Source of the DNA: Parcubacteria group bacterium
GTDB lineage: Bacteria > Patescibacteriota > Minisyncoccia > Phycocordibacterales > Phycocordibacteraceae
DNA: 39,787 nucleotides
Assembly (NCBI GenBank): GCA_028286825.1
Contig: JAQBQV010000022.1
Location: forward strand, 1-39,787
Direction of reading: 5' to 3'
Below the pieces are notes generated by a model that saw nothing but the letters and a program-made list of their open reading frames with translations, was not told the DNA's origin and did no database searches. Below, piece after piece: positions 23,516 to 30,860 of this stretch. Position numbers and translations under genes: made by a program. Within the stretch, counting starts at the first letter, position 1; each line of letters starts with the position of its first letter.

Positions 23516-23989
23516 TCAGAATCCCAGCCAAGCCGCTACCAAGTCGCTTAGGCTGTGCGTGTGTTCTTCTTCCTCCACATGCTCAAGGAAATAGGCATAG
23601 ATCGCATCCGGATCGACACCTTCAAGCGGAATGATTAGGTGGGGGTGAAGCCAGCTCTTCGTCTTGATAGAGATCATCGGCGGATACTCACCCTCAATGT
23701 CTTCCAGAACACAAAACGAGATCATTGCGCTAAACGCGTGCAATTGGTCCCCAATGTAGATACCTTGCTCAACGAGGCGGAAGCGGTGCAATGGGGGTGC
23801 TTTTGCAGCATGGAGCGCGAGTGTGATAGCCGCGACGATAATTAAGAGACCAAATAAATAATTACTAAAGAGTATTGCAGCAATAGTGCCAGCAACGGCG
23901 ACGATTCCCACTGACCAGTACCAGTCCGAGTCTTTAGGATTATGATCGTATTCTCGTCCTTCCCACTCTAAGAGAGCGTTACGTGGCAT
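23516..23989 (-). CDS. small membrane protein of unknown function
   Basis: 157 residues. Two adjacent hydrophobic helices (~24-42 and ~44-62) form a hairpin. A soluble C-terminal domain follows (~68-157: FRLVEQGIYIGDQLHAFSAMISFCVLEDIEGEYPPMISIKTKSWLHPHLIIPL...) with PH-like strand spacing, ending in an acidic His/Glu stretch. The layout, short N-terminus, TM hairpin and one small beta-rich domain, resembles uncharacterised membrane proteins common in CPR genomes. No motif suggests an activity. It lies 24 nt from endonuclease V on the same strand. Confidence 0.7.
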   Translation of the reverse strand: MPRNALLEWEGREYDHNPKDSDWYWSVGIVAVAGTIAAILFSNYLFGLLIIVAAITLALHAAKAPPLHRFRLVEQGIYIGDQLHAFSAMISFCVLEDIEGEYPPMISIKTKSWLHPHLIIPLEGVDPDAIYAYFLEHVEEEEHTHSLSDLVAAWLGF

Positions 23990-24013
23990 AAAAAAAGTAT
24001 ACCACCACCTTAC

Positions 24014-24697
24014 CTACTGGTCGGCGACGCGATACGCATTAACCGTGTTATGTGCCAATCGTGTAGGCTCAGGTAGGCGATGCGTAAGGACACATCGCTT
24101 TGCGATTTCAATGGATTCTGAAAGAGTAATGAGATGTCCTGGAGAGATGAATACCGGTTTAACATTTTTCTTAGTGCGAAGCGCAGCACCGACAATTTCA
24201 TTATGTGCTTTAGGGTCGCGTAAATAGGAGATAGAACCGGGTTCGGCCCCCGGTTCCTCGTAGACGCCTATGAGAACGCTTTTGGCGCACCCTATCGTAG
24301 GTATGCGGAGTATGAGGCCTAAGTGCGTAGCGATACCAAGGCGTCGCGGGTGCGCGATTCCAATCCCATCGACTATAAGTACGTCAGGCTTTTTTTCGAG
24401 TTTCTCCCAGGCTCTTAAGAGCATAGGTATTTCTCGGAACGAAAGCAGTCCAGGGATGTACGGGAATGAAATCTTCTCCTTAACGACGCTGTGAGCAATC
24501 TCTTCGAGCCGAGGGTAGGAGAGTGTAATGAACCCGGCGTAGCCACTGGTTGCAAAGCGGTTCATGCTTACGTCGCAACCACCGATTGTTTTTGGCAGAC
24601 CAGTAAGTGGCACGAGTTTCACCTGTTCGCGCAGCTCTTTTTGAAGCACAACCGCTTCTTTTGGTGTCACATCCCACTCTTGCGCACTAATGCTCAT
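24014..24697 (-). CDS. nfi: endonuclease V (deoxyinosine 3' endonuclease)
   Basis: 227 residues, normal length. Conserved blocks: GGCDVS with catalytic D42, FPYIPGLLSFRE with E89, DVLIVDGIGIAHPRRLGIATHLGL with D110, and KPVFISPGH near the end. The PYIPG wedge that recognises deaminated bases is intact. It nicks DNA one base 3' of hypoxanthine to start repair. The start codon shares one base with the stop of the upstream peptidase gene (TGATG), so they are co-translated. Confidence 0.96.
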   Translation of the reverse strand: MSISAQEWDVTPKEAVVLQKELREQVKLVPLTGLPKTIGGCDVSMNRFATSGYAGFITLSYPRLEEIAHSVVKEKISFPYIPGLLSFREIPMLLRAWEKLEKKPDVLIVDGIGIAHPRRLGIATHLGLILRIPTIGCAKSVLIGVYEEPGAEPGSISYLRDPKAHNEIVGAALRTKKNVKPVFISPGHLITLSESIEIAKRCVLTHRLPEPTRLAHNTVNAYRVADQ

Positions 24698-25944
24698 CAG
24701 GACGTGATAATTACTTTTGAGATACCGAAGATTGATCCTACAGAGTAGTGAGCAGTAAAGCTTACGTCTTTACCGTTAGCGACATAGGGATCCCGCATTA
24801 GGTAGCTGCCACGGCTCCCGCTCGTGAGTACAACGTAGTGCGTGCCGCCGTAGGCATGAATACCGACGACCACGGGATTACCCGTCGCGAGGGTGGCGTC
24901 GATAGTCGCTACTTTATAGCGAGTCGCCGTAGCGCCACCGACGTTGATCGTAAAGAGGAGAAGGCCGCCTGCTGGAGAAAAGTTTGACGGGTTAGCGTTA
25001 ACGCTGACTGGCGTTACATCGTGATAGCCATAGTGGGTGAACATCATTGCCATTGAGGTGACGAGGCATCCAGACGCGGCCAAACGTTCGTTCGTACCGC
25101 TCAAAGGTACATTGCCCCAGATCGTATCGCGCTGACTATAGTAACAGCCCCAATCGTCACAACTGGTTTGATTCGCCAAGAGCTTAGACCCTCCGGCATT
25201 TGTTGTGAAAGCTGAATAGGCGGCAAGTTCCGCTTTTGCTTGCGCCAACAGTTTTTGATAATTCGATTCTTGTGCCTTCGTATCAGCTAGCAGTTGGGCC
25301 TTTGACTGCTTTGTTGCGCTCAGGGATTGTTGCTCAGTGGCAAGAGACTTTTTTTGCGAAGTGAGGACTTCTTGTTTTTGCTTTGAGGCGCTTTGCGAAG
25401 TCGCAAGAGATTGCTTATGTGCCAGGAGTTTTGCAACGTTAGCGCGAATAGCGTGTAGCAGTTGCTCTGAGGAGTCGATCTCGCTCCAGAGCTCAGGTAA
25501 GCTGTGCGAAGAAACCATTTGCGCAACAAGTGGTTGCTCGTCGGCGAGCTGGATATTACGCATGCTGGCGCCGAGAGCGGCTCGGTCTGCATCGATTTCA
25601 CTCTGTGTTTTTGCAATACCACTACCCAGTTGTTTGATCTGAAGTTGCGTACTGTCAATTTGCCGCTGGACGAGCGTTACTTGCGTTTCCAGCTTCTTAC
25701 GCTGTAGGTCAAGAGAATTAATTGCTGCTTGGAGCGTTTTTTTATCAGCACCCACTTTTTGAAGAGCGGCTTGATACTCAGCAATCTTTTGCGTAAGCGA
25801 CGCGATCTGTGAAGTATTGGAATCGATTTGGGCTTGGAGGCTTCCGGTTGTGACGGCTTGAGCAGCTAAGGTACCAGGAAGCAGGGTGACACCAAGAGTG
25901 GCCACACCAAGCACGAGACTAACTAGTACGATGCTTTTTCTCAC
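24697..25944 (-). CDS. secreted coiled-coil protein with C39-like cysteine peptidase domain
   Basis: 415 residues from a GTG start. Signal peptide (~1-30), long Gln/Lys/Ser-rich coiled coil (~33-245) like PcsB/EnvC-type wall proteins, then a C39_2-like domain (~262-415) with YYSQRDTIWGNVPL, catalytic Cys293 (AASGCLVTSMAMM), His369 (YGGTHYVVLTSG) and Asp385 (LMRDPYVANG). It probably cuts peptidoglycan cross-links or peptides at the cell surface, with the coiled coil as a regulatory arm. TAGAAT (25952-25957) lies 7 nt before the GTG, so the mRNA appears leaderless. It overlaps the endonuclease V start by 1 nt. Confidence 0.85.
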   Translation of the reverse strand: MRKSIVLVSLVLGVATLGVTLLPGTLAAQAVTTGSLQAQIDSNTSQIASLTQKIAEYQAALQKVGADKKTLQAAINSLDLQRKKLETQVTLVQRQIDSTQLQIKQLGSGIAKTQSEIDADRAALGASMRNIQLADEQPLVAQMVSSHSLPELWSEIDSSEQLLHAIRANVAKLLAHKQSLATSQSASKQKQEVLTSQKKSLATEQQSLSATKQSKAQLLADTKAQESNYQKLLAQAKAELAAYSAFTTNAGGSKLLANQTSCDDWGCYYSQRDTIWGNVPLSGTNERLAASGCLVTSMAMMFTHYGYHDVTPVSVNANPSNFSPAGGLLLFTINVGGATATRYKVATIDATLATGNPVVVGIHAYGGTHYVVLTSGSRGSYLMRDPYVANGKDVSFTAHYSVGSIFGISKVIITS

Positions 25945-25969
25945 TAGGGGTATTCTATCAAAATTCGCG

Positions 25970-26098
25970 GCGGAAGGGGTGGTTCGATCCTTACAGGATC
26001 AGTACACCTTGCGGATGATTTGCTCCAAACAGTCGCAAATCACGCTCGCAAGGTCTTCGAATCTCACGAGCCCTGCTACCAGCAGGGCTACCTTCCGC
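25970..26098 (-). repeat. tRNA-linked type 2 element, copy H (after tRNA-Ser)
   Basis: Best-preserved copy. Ends GCGGAAGG/CCTTCCGC (25970-25977, 26091-26098) match the tRNA-Ser 3' end. On the + strand: GATCC-TTACA-GGATC (25986-26000), CAGTA, nested stems ACCTTGCG/CGCAAGGT (26006-26013, 26047-26054) and TGATTTGC/GCAAATCA (26016-26023, 26035-26042), TTCGAATCTCAC as T-arm copy, and hairpin AGCCCTGCT-acc-AGCAGGGCT (26069-26089). A 12-nt direct repeat of the tRNA 3' end (25970-25981, 26120-26131) gives a period of 150. Confidence 0.8.
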
Positions 26099-26127
26099 AA
26101 AATTGCGGGGACTGATTTTGCGGAAGG
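26091..26127 (-). terminator. palindrome joining tRNA-Ser 3' end to element H
   Basis: 13-bp inverted repeat (26091-26103 with 26115-26127). One arm is the acceptor end of tRNA-Ser plus CAAAAT, the other is the matching end of element H. It may work as a terminator for the tRNA. Confidence 0.55.
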
Positions 26128-26207
26128 GGTGAGATTCGAACTCACGGTCCCCGTAAAGAGACTCCTGTTTTCAAGACAGGTGCATTAGACCACTCTGCCA
26201 CCCTTCC
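26121..26207 (-). tRNA. tRNA-Ser(TGA)
   Basis: Class II tRNA of 87 nt: acceptor GGAAGGG/CCCTTCC, GCAGAGTGG D arm, anticodon stem CCTGT/ACAGG with loop CTTGAAA (anticodon TGA), long variable arm, T arm GTGAGTTCGAATCTCAC, discriminator G as expected for Ser. CCA not encoded. Confidence 0.95.
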
Positions 26208-26252
26208 GTTTGCTCCTCGCACAGACTATGGTTATAGCATACACTTTTATAT

Positions 26253-26666
26253 ATGCGATATCTCGGTATTGATTATGGTTCGTCAAAGATCGGTCTTGCG
26301 CTCTCGGACGAGCTTGGAACGATGGGGTTCCCGCATGCAATAGTTACTAATTCCCCACGAGTGCTCGATGACCTGTGCACGCTTATTGCTAAGGAAAATG
26401 TAAGTGTCGTCGTGATAGGTGAATCACGAACGCTTTCTGGCGGCGATAATCCTATCGCTCACGCGGCGCGGGCATTCGGAGAGAACATCACTGAACGTAC
26501 CGGACTGCCAGTTGTTTTTGAATCTGAGGTGTATACGAGCACTGAAGCTAGGCGCGCGCCTGCGAAAGAAGGGAAGTCGCGATCCCCAAAACGTCATGCT
26601 GCCGTCGACGCGCAAGCAGCAGCACTTATTCTTACTAGCTATCTTTCACGCACGAGCCATGAGTAA
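26253..26666 (+). CDS. ruvX: YqgF/RuvX-type Holliday junction resolvase-like nuclease
   Basis: 137 residues, the usual size. It opens with MRYLGIDYGSSKIGLALSD (first catalytic Asp), has VVVIGESRTLSGGDNP in place of the usual VxGxPxxxxG, PVVFESEVYTSTEA with the acidic residue, and HAAVDAQAAALIL at the C-terminus. The family processes the 5' end of pre-16S rRNA and resembles RuvC. A TACACT box (26240-26245) lies 7 nt before the ATG. The end overlaps the next gene by 8 nt. Confidence 0.93.
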   Translation: MRYLGIDYGSSKIGLALSDELGTMGFPHAIVTNSPRVLDDLCTLIAKENVSVVVIGESRTLSGGDNPIAHAARAFGENITERTGLPVVFESEVYTSTEARRAPAKEGKSRSPKRHAAVDAQAAALILTSYLSRTSHE

Positions 26667-27000
26667 GCCACGCATTTCAATTGATGAGTTTAGTAAAATA
26701 GAAGTGCAGGTAGGTACGGTCAAAACGGCTGAGCGAGTGCCGGACACCGATAAGTTACTTCGACTTACGGTCGATTTTAATGAGGAGAGTGGTCCGCGGC
26801 AAATAGTTTCAGGTATAGCTGCATATGTAAACGAGCCGGAAACACTTCTGGGGCGCCAACTTGCCTTTGTTACGAATCTTGAACCGAGAATAATTCGTGG
26901 GCTTGAAAGTAACGGCATGCTCTTTGCTGTGGGCGAGGTGGAAACGTTTGCGTTTCTCACTCCCGATCGCACCGTGCCGCCAGGAACGAGCGCACATTAA
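26659..27000 (+). CDS. tRNA-binding (MetG C-terminal / CsaA-like) protein
   Basis: 113 residues from the ATG overlapping the ruvX stop. The whole protein is one OB-fold EMAP-II/Arc1p-type domain: ISIDEFSKIEVQVGTVKTAERVPDTDKLLRLTVDF, then RQIVSGIAAYVNEPETLLGRQLAFVTNLEPRIIRGLESNGMLFA. This matches the C-terminal tRNA-binding domain of methionyl-tRNA synthetase and the free-standing Trbp111/CsaA proteins. It may act in trans on an MetRS that lacks the domain, or as a structure-specific tRNA chaperone. No synthetase gene is nearby. Confidence 0.88.
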   Translation: MSKPRISIDEFSKIEVQVGTVKTAERVPDTDKLLRLTVDFNEESGPRQIVSGIAAYVNEPETLLGRQLAFVTNLEPRIIRGLESNGMLFAVGEVETFAFLTPDRTVPPGTSAH

Positions 27001-27059
27001 GTCACACGTTTTATCGCGCGGCACTTGAAGCGCAATTTTATCGAGTATACTTCTCATAT

Positions 27060-28157
27060 ATGGCTCTTGGTTTTGTAGCAGGACTGCGTTCAGCGTTTGC
27101 GCCGCCGCGCTACATTAGTTTGCCGCTCTCAGGTATCGACATCTCAACAAGCGGCGTGAAGGCTGTGCGGCTCACTGAAAGTCCCGTTGGTCTTATTCTA
27201 GATAGCTACGCTGAGACATGGTTAGACGCAGGTGCTTTCACTGATGGAGAAATTATTGATCGCGCTGCGGTCGTAGGGGCGATTACTGGCACTGCCAAAA
27301 CAGCGCGTGTCTCAGTTACTAATGCGGCTTTGCCTGAATCAAAGTCCTATCTCTTCGAGACATCAGCCGAAGGTGAGGGAAAGGGCGAATGGCGCACCGC
27401 AATCGAGCAGCATCTTGATGAGTTGATACCGATTCCGCCACAGGAGACGGCGTTCGACATTGTTGGGGTAGGTCCCGGGAAAGACGGCACAACGCGCGTG
27501 GCTGGCATCGGCTTTGCTCGCCGGGTCGTGGATGAGACTTTGAGTGCTTTTGATGAGGCTGGGATCGGAATCGCTGCCTTTGAGGCCGAGCAATTCGCAA
27601 TCGCTCGTGCGCTTCTCCCTATTGGAGACACATCAACCACACTCATTATCGATGTTGGGAAAACAACAACGAAACTCGTAATCGTGGCTAACTGCATCCC
27701 GTGTTTTGCAACCACCATTGGGATTGGTGGGCATGCGCTCACGCTTGCGGTACAGAAGCATTTTGGTGTTACGGAGGCTGAGGCACGCAAGGTAAAAGCT
27801 GATAAAGGGATCGTCCCCGCTCCGGGAAACGAAGACTATATTGCAGCAATGCTTTCTACTGTGTCAGCGATTCGCGATGAGATTGCGCATCGCCTCGAGT
27901 ATTGGCAGGAGAAAGCAGGGCCAGAGAGTGGTCACGAGCCGGTCTCGCAAGCAATCCTCGCTGGGGGGAATGCATCGATTCGAGGTCTGCCTGAGTATTT
28001 AGAGGGCTCGCTTAAAATACCTGTAGCGCCGGGGGATGTGTTTACGAATCTTGCGCCGCGCGATGAGTGGATTCCAGAACTCGACTACAGAGAATCTCTC
28101 GCCTACGCAACCGCCATCGGATTAGCGCTCCGAGACCGAATTCAACTGCATGCCTAA
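27060..28157 (+). CDS. pilM: type IV pilus assembly protein PilM
   Basis: 365 residues. Actin-like ATPase fold: GIDISTSGVKAVRLTE at the N-terminus (phosphate 1), TTLIIDVGKTTTKLVIV (phosphate 2), and AILAGGNASIRGLPEYLEGSLKIPV near the end (adenosine motif). PilM is a cytoplasmic ring component that binds the N-terminus of PilN. The PilN start overlaps its last 8 nt. TATACT (27046-27051) lies 8 nt before the ATG. It belongs with PilB at 13.5-15.2 kb. Confidence 0.93.
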   Translation: MALGFVAGLRSAFAPPRYISLPLSGIDISTSGVKAVRLTESPVGLILDSYAETWLDAGAFTDGEIIDRAAVVGAITGTAKTARVSVTNAALPESKSYLFETSAEGEGKGEWRTAIEQHLDELIPIPPQETAFDIVGVGPGKDGTTRVAGIGFARRVVDETLSAFDEAGIGIAAFEAEQFAIARALLPIGDTSTTLIIDVGKTTTKLVIVANCIPCFATTIGIGGHALTLAVQKHFGVTEAEARKVKADKGIVPAPGNEDYIAAMLSTVSAIRDEIAHRLEYWQEKAGPESGHEPVSQAILAGGNASIRGLPEYLEGSLKIPVAPGDVFTNLAPRDEWIPELDYRESLAYATAIGLALRDRIQLHA

Positions 28158-28698
28158 CCCTCTTACCAATCTACTTCCGCCTGAACGGCAACGCGAGATT
28201 GCTCGCGATTATATTGTTCGAGTTAGTACGGTTGCGGTTATGCTGGTTACGATTCTAGTCGTCGTCGCAGGAGCGCTGCTCTTACCTCTTTATGTGTACC
28301 TGGCGCAGGCAGCGTCGGTTAAGGCAGAGCGATTGAGGAGTGTCGAAACAACGCTCGGTTCCTCAGAGGATGTGAGTCTTTCTGAGCGACTCACCGCGCT
28401 CACCAGTGATGCGTCGACGCTTGGAATGCTTGCCTCGTCGACATCAGTTGCCGCTACCATACGAAATGTACTAGGGATTGCGCATGCGGGCGCTAGTCTC
28501 ACGTCTCTCAATTACACTCCAGCTATGGGCGCAGGTACGGTAGTGCTCTCGGGTACCGCTGCAACCCGCGATGCATTAAGTACCTACAAACTCGCACTTG
28601 AGCGCTCAGCGCTCAGTAAGTCGGTAGTCTTACCTGTGTCATCATTCGCGCAAGATACGAAGATTTCCTTTACGATTACTCTGATTCTGGCACCATGA
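28150..28698 (+). CDS. pilN: PilN-like type IV pilus inner-membrane protein
   Basis: 182 residues. A short cytoplasmic N-terminus with NLLPPERQ, equivalent to the INLLPxR motif that binds PilM, is followed by one membrane helix (~25-52) and a ferredoxin-like periplasmic domain. It overlaps pilM at the start and pilO (ATGA) at the end. It links the cytoplasmic ATPase/PilM layer to the pseudopilus outside. Confidence 0.88.
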   Translation: MPNPLTNLLPPERQREIARDYIVRVSTVAVMLVTILVVVAGALLLPLYVYLAQAASVKAERLRSVETTLGSSEDVSLSERLTALTSDASTLGMLASSTSVAATIRNVLGIAHAGASLTSLNYTPAMGAGTVVLSGTAATRDALSTYKLALERSALSKSVVLPVSSFAQDTKISFTITLILAP

Positions 28699-29231
28699 AA
28701 TCTGCTGTAACCCATCTTATTATAACGAGTTGTATCGCACTAGGTGCTGTCGGAGCTTTTACTGCCTGGTATCTATTTGTGCAGCATACCCGTGCTCATG
28801 TCGCCGATCTTGAAACTCAGATTGCTCGTAAAATCGAAAATAGTCAAAGAATTGCAGAAGCGCGCGCCTCACTCGCCGAGATTGCCGGGGAAGAGGCTGC
28901 TATTCAAAGTTATTTTGTCCCAGAAGCCAATGTTGTTCCGTTCATCGACTCGCTTGAAGCAGAGGGCCATACCTTTGGAACCTTAGTTAAAGTAACAGCG
29001 GTCTCAAAAGCGAATGTTAAGTCTCGACCAGCTCTCACGTTCGCGCTCACCGTGGGCGGCTCATTTGATTCTGTCCTTCGTACTGTCGGTGCGATCGAAT
29101 ATTCTCCCTATAACGTATCTATCACAGCGCTCGCTCTTACGAGAGACGATAAGGGAGTCTGGGCAGCAACACTTACCATTACTGTTGCCTCGCTTGCTCA
29201 AAGCGCCAACACCTCAACACCACACGCATGA
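28695..29231 (+). CDS. pilO: PilO-like type IV pilus inner-membrane protein
   Basis: 178 residues. One membrane helix (~6-26), a short coiled coil (~33-65), then an alpha/beta domain with VPFIDSLEAEGHTFGTLVKV and a predicted ferredoxin-like fold (FALTVGGSFDSVLRTVGAIEYSPYNVSI). Sequence similarity among PilO proteins is low; the assignment rests on topology, the LEAEG-type helix and the pilM-pilN-pilO order. It starts in an ATGA overlap with pilN and ends in one with the next gene. Confidence 0.8.
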   Translation: MKSAVTHLIITSCIALGAVGAFTAWYLFVQHTRAHVADLETQIARKIENSQRIAEARASLAEIAGEEAAIQSYFVPEANVVPFIDSLEAEGHTFGTLVKVTAVSKANVKSRPALTFALTVGGSFDSVLRTVGAIEYSPYNVSITALALTRDDKGVWAATLTITVASLAQSANTSTPHA

Positions 29232-29533
29232 CCTCTTTCTCCTTCCGCTCACTTAGTTCCCGTTTGCACAGTACGACCCAACACGACCCAGTGCGCGATT
29301 GGCTATATATGCTTGCCGCGTTTGCGATACTGCTTGTGGGTATCATTGGATGGGATATATGGATGTTCGGCCGCATAGAGGCGGGAGAAATGAGTGGCGA
29401 ACCCACCGCAGCTGCGGTGCCAACATTTAATCGTGCCGCGTTCGACTCCGTGCACACCACGATCGTTTCTCGAAAAGCGGAGCAACAAAAATATATTGAC
29501 GGGGGCTATCACTACAGCGACCCTTCGCAATAA
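29228..29533 (+). CDS. small membrane protein at the end of the pilMNO operon
   Basis: 101 residues. One membrane helix (~27-48) preceded by a basic/Ser-rich N-terminus, followed by an outward-facing acidic region and an end with YIDGGYHYSDPSQ. It has no lipobox, so it is not a classical PilP lipoprotein, though its position is where pilP lies in other bacteria. The ATGA overlap with pilO makes it a member of the same operon; a role in the pilus alignment complex is inferred only from this. Confidence 0.65.
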   Translation: MTSFSFRSLSSRLHSTTQHDPVRDWLYMLAAFAILLVGIIGWDIWMFGRIEAGEMSGEPTAAAVPTFNRAAFDSVHTTIVSRKAEQQKYIDGGYHYSDPSQ

Positions 29534-29566
29534 GTGCGACATAGGTTAGGGTTACGGGTAGAAAGC

Positions 29567-29641
29567 GCCTCCATAGCTCAATGGATAGAGCAGCGGACTT
29601 CTAAGCCGTTGATGTTGGTTCGATTCCAGCTGGAGGCACCA
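29567..29641 (+). tRNA. tRNA-Arg(TCT)
   Basis: Acceptor GCCTCCA/TGGAGGC, anticodon loop CTTCTAA (anticodon TCT), T arm TTGGTTCGATTCCAGC, discriminator A and an encoded CCA (29639-29641). The 31-39 pair at the anticodon stem tip reads A-G, a mismatch. Confidence 0.93.
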
Positions 29642-29679
29642 AAAGAAAAGACTGCCCCTGGCAGTCTTTTCTTTTGGTG
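29637..29679 (+). terminator. perfect palindrome fused to tRNA-Arg(TCT) 3' end
   Basis: 20-bp perfect stem (29637-29656 with 29660-29679), 3-nt loop. The left arm begins at the last acceptor base and contains the encoded ACCA end. The right arm is T-rich. Confidence 0.75.
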
Positions 29680-29701
29680 AGCCGGAAGCAGCTCGGCTGC
29701 T

Positions 29702-29764
29702 GAGGCGGGGTCGCGCAAAAATTTAGTAAAATCTTATGGGTGATCAAAAAATCTCTGTGACCAC
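29702..29764 (+). repeat. tRNA-linked type 1 element, copy B
   Basis: GAGGCGGGGTCGCGC (29702-29716) followed by AAATTTAGT and, after a longer A/T-rich interior, CTGTGACCAC (outer-stem partner GTGACC at 29757-29762). The inner hairpin is not well kept, so this is a divergent copy. It lies between tRNA-Arg(TCT) and tRNA-Leu(CAG). Confidence 0.55.
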
Positions 29765-29795
29765 AAAAGGAATCTCTGCTACCATAACGTGCGCA

Positions 29796-29877
29796 GGGCA
29801 TGTGGCGGAACTGGTATACGCGTACGTCTCAGAAGCGTATGGAGCAATCCTTGGGAGTTCGAGTCTCCCCATGCCCA
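29796..29877 (+). tRNA. tRNA-Leu(CAG)
   Basis: Class II tRNA: acceptor GGGCATG/CATGCCC, anticodon stem TACGT/GCGTA (G-T closing) with loop CTCAGAA (anticodon CAG), variable arm, T arm GGGAGTTCGAGTCTCCC, discriminator A. No encoded CCA. Confidence 0.93.
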
Positions 29878-29944
29878 CAATGGTCTCGACGGCATGGCTT
29901 GGAGCCATGGAATAAATAACGGCATATGGTACGTTTAGATAAAT

Positions 29945-30015
29945 GCACCCTTAGCTTAGATGGCAGAGGCCGAGGGCCATTTACGGTTCTGTCGGAGAGA
30001 TTGCAGAATTGAGAT
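29945..30015 (+). pseudogene. degenerate tRNA-Val-like copy
   Basis: Begins GCACCCTTAGCT like the intact tRNA-Val 77 nt downstream, keeps AGATGGCAGAGGC as D arm and CATTTACG as anticodon region (TAC). The anticodon stem is poor, the T arm is disrupted (no TTC loop) and there is no 3' acceptor strand. Confidence 0.65.
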
Positions 30016-30021
30016 AGATAG

Positions 30022-30097
30022 GCACCCTTAGCTCAGTTGGTAGAGCAACTCATTTACACTGAGAAGGTCGTAGGTTCAAGTCCTACAGGGTGCACCA
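30022..30097 (+). tRNA. tRNA-Val(TAC)
   Basis: Acceptor GCACCCT/AGGGTGC, D arm GCTCAGTTGGTAGAGC, anticodon stem CTCA/TGAG with anticodon TAC, T arm GTAGGTTCAAGTCCTAC, discriminator A and encoded CCA. Confidence 0.96.
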
Positions 30098-30137
30098 AAA
30101 GCGCGATGAAACCACTAAGTACAGCAGTCAGTTGTAT

Positions 30138-30839
30138 ATGAGTATGAACGAGCCCTCTCGCGTGCCTCGGTGCGTCGGCATTATTATGGACGGTAATCGC
30201 CGTTGGGCAAAGGCTCGTGGAGTGCCAGCTGTCGAAGGTCACCGTGCGGGCGGCGAAACACTCAAGAAAGTTCTAGGTTGGGCTAAGGCCGCGGGCGTCG
30301 AGCATCTCATTTTTTATACATTCTCTACAGAGAATTGGAATCGTTCTGAAGAAGAGGTCTCCTATCTCCTACGCCTTATCGGCGAGTACTTAAAGACCGA
30401 GCTTGACCACTTCAAAAGCGAGGGAGGAGTGCTTCATTATGTAGGCGACCTCTCACGCTTTTCAGAAAAGATGCGTGAAGTATTTCGTGAGTCAGAAATG
30501 GAAACAGCGGTGAATCCTGGCCCGCACATCTACTTCGCTCTTAATTATGGTGGTCGGCAAGAAATCGCGAATGCGGTGCGTGCCATTGTCGCGGAGCACC
30601 CGAATCCCGAGGAAATAACAGAAGAATATATAGCAGGTCATATGCAGACCGGAGCAATGCCAGATCCAGATCTTATCTTGCGCACATCGGGCGAGCTGCG
30701 CCTCTCAGGCTTTCTCCCCTGGCAATCGGTCTACAGTGAACTCTTTTTTACTAAGACTCTGTGGCCCGATTTTTCAAAAGAAGAATTCGATGCGATTCTT
30801 GCTGAATTTGCTGAACGGGAGCGCCGCCACGGAAAATAG
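30138..30839 (+). CDS. uppS: isoprenyl (undecaprenyl) diphosphate synthase
   Basis: 233 residues from the ATG at 30138; the ATG at 30144 is equally possible, and longer in-frame starts run into tRNA-Val. Conserved cis-prenyltransferase blocks: GIIMDGNRRWAKARG with catalytic Asp, VEGHRAGGETLKKVL, LIFYTFSTENWNRS, FALNYGGRQEI and PDPDLILRTSGELRLSGFLPWQSVYSELFF. It makes the C55 lipid carrier for wall synthesis, consistent with the penicillin-binding protein in the window. It is probably co-transcribed from the tRNA cluster upstream, since no separate promoter is clear. Confidence 0.95.
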   Translation: MSMNEPSRVPRCVGIIMDGNRRWAKARGVPAVEGHRAGGETLKKVLGWAKAAGVEHLIFYTFSTENWNRSEEEVSYLLRLIGEYLKTELDHFKSEGGVLHYVGDLSRFSEKMREVFRESEMETAVNPGPHIYFALNYGGRQEIANAVRAIVAEHPNPEEITEEYIAGHMQTGAMPDPDLILRTSGELRLSGFLPWQSVYSELFFTKTLWPDFSKEEFDAILAEFAERERRHGK

Positions 30840-30860
30840 AAGAAGTGGTACTGTAGCAGT

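Noticed and set aside
21648-26098. Type 2 repeats as tmRNA, T-box or CRISPR
   Set aside because: No tag reading frame or tmRNA ends, no T-box AGGGTGG motif, and copies are single and tRNA-specific rather than regularly spaced arrays.
27347-27790. Minus-strand ORF of 147 codons opposite pilM
   Set aside because: It is the antisense of a well-supported gene; Ser/Pro-rich translation without domain features.
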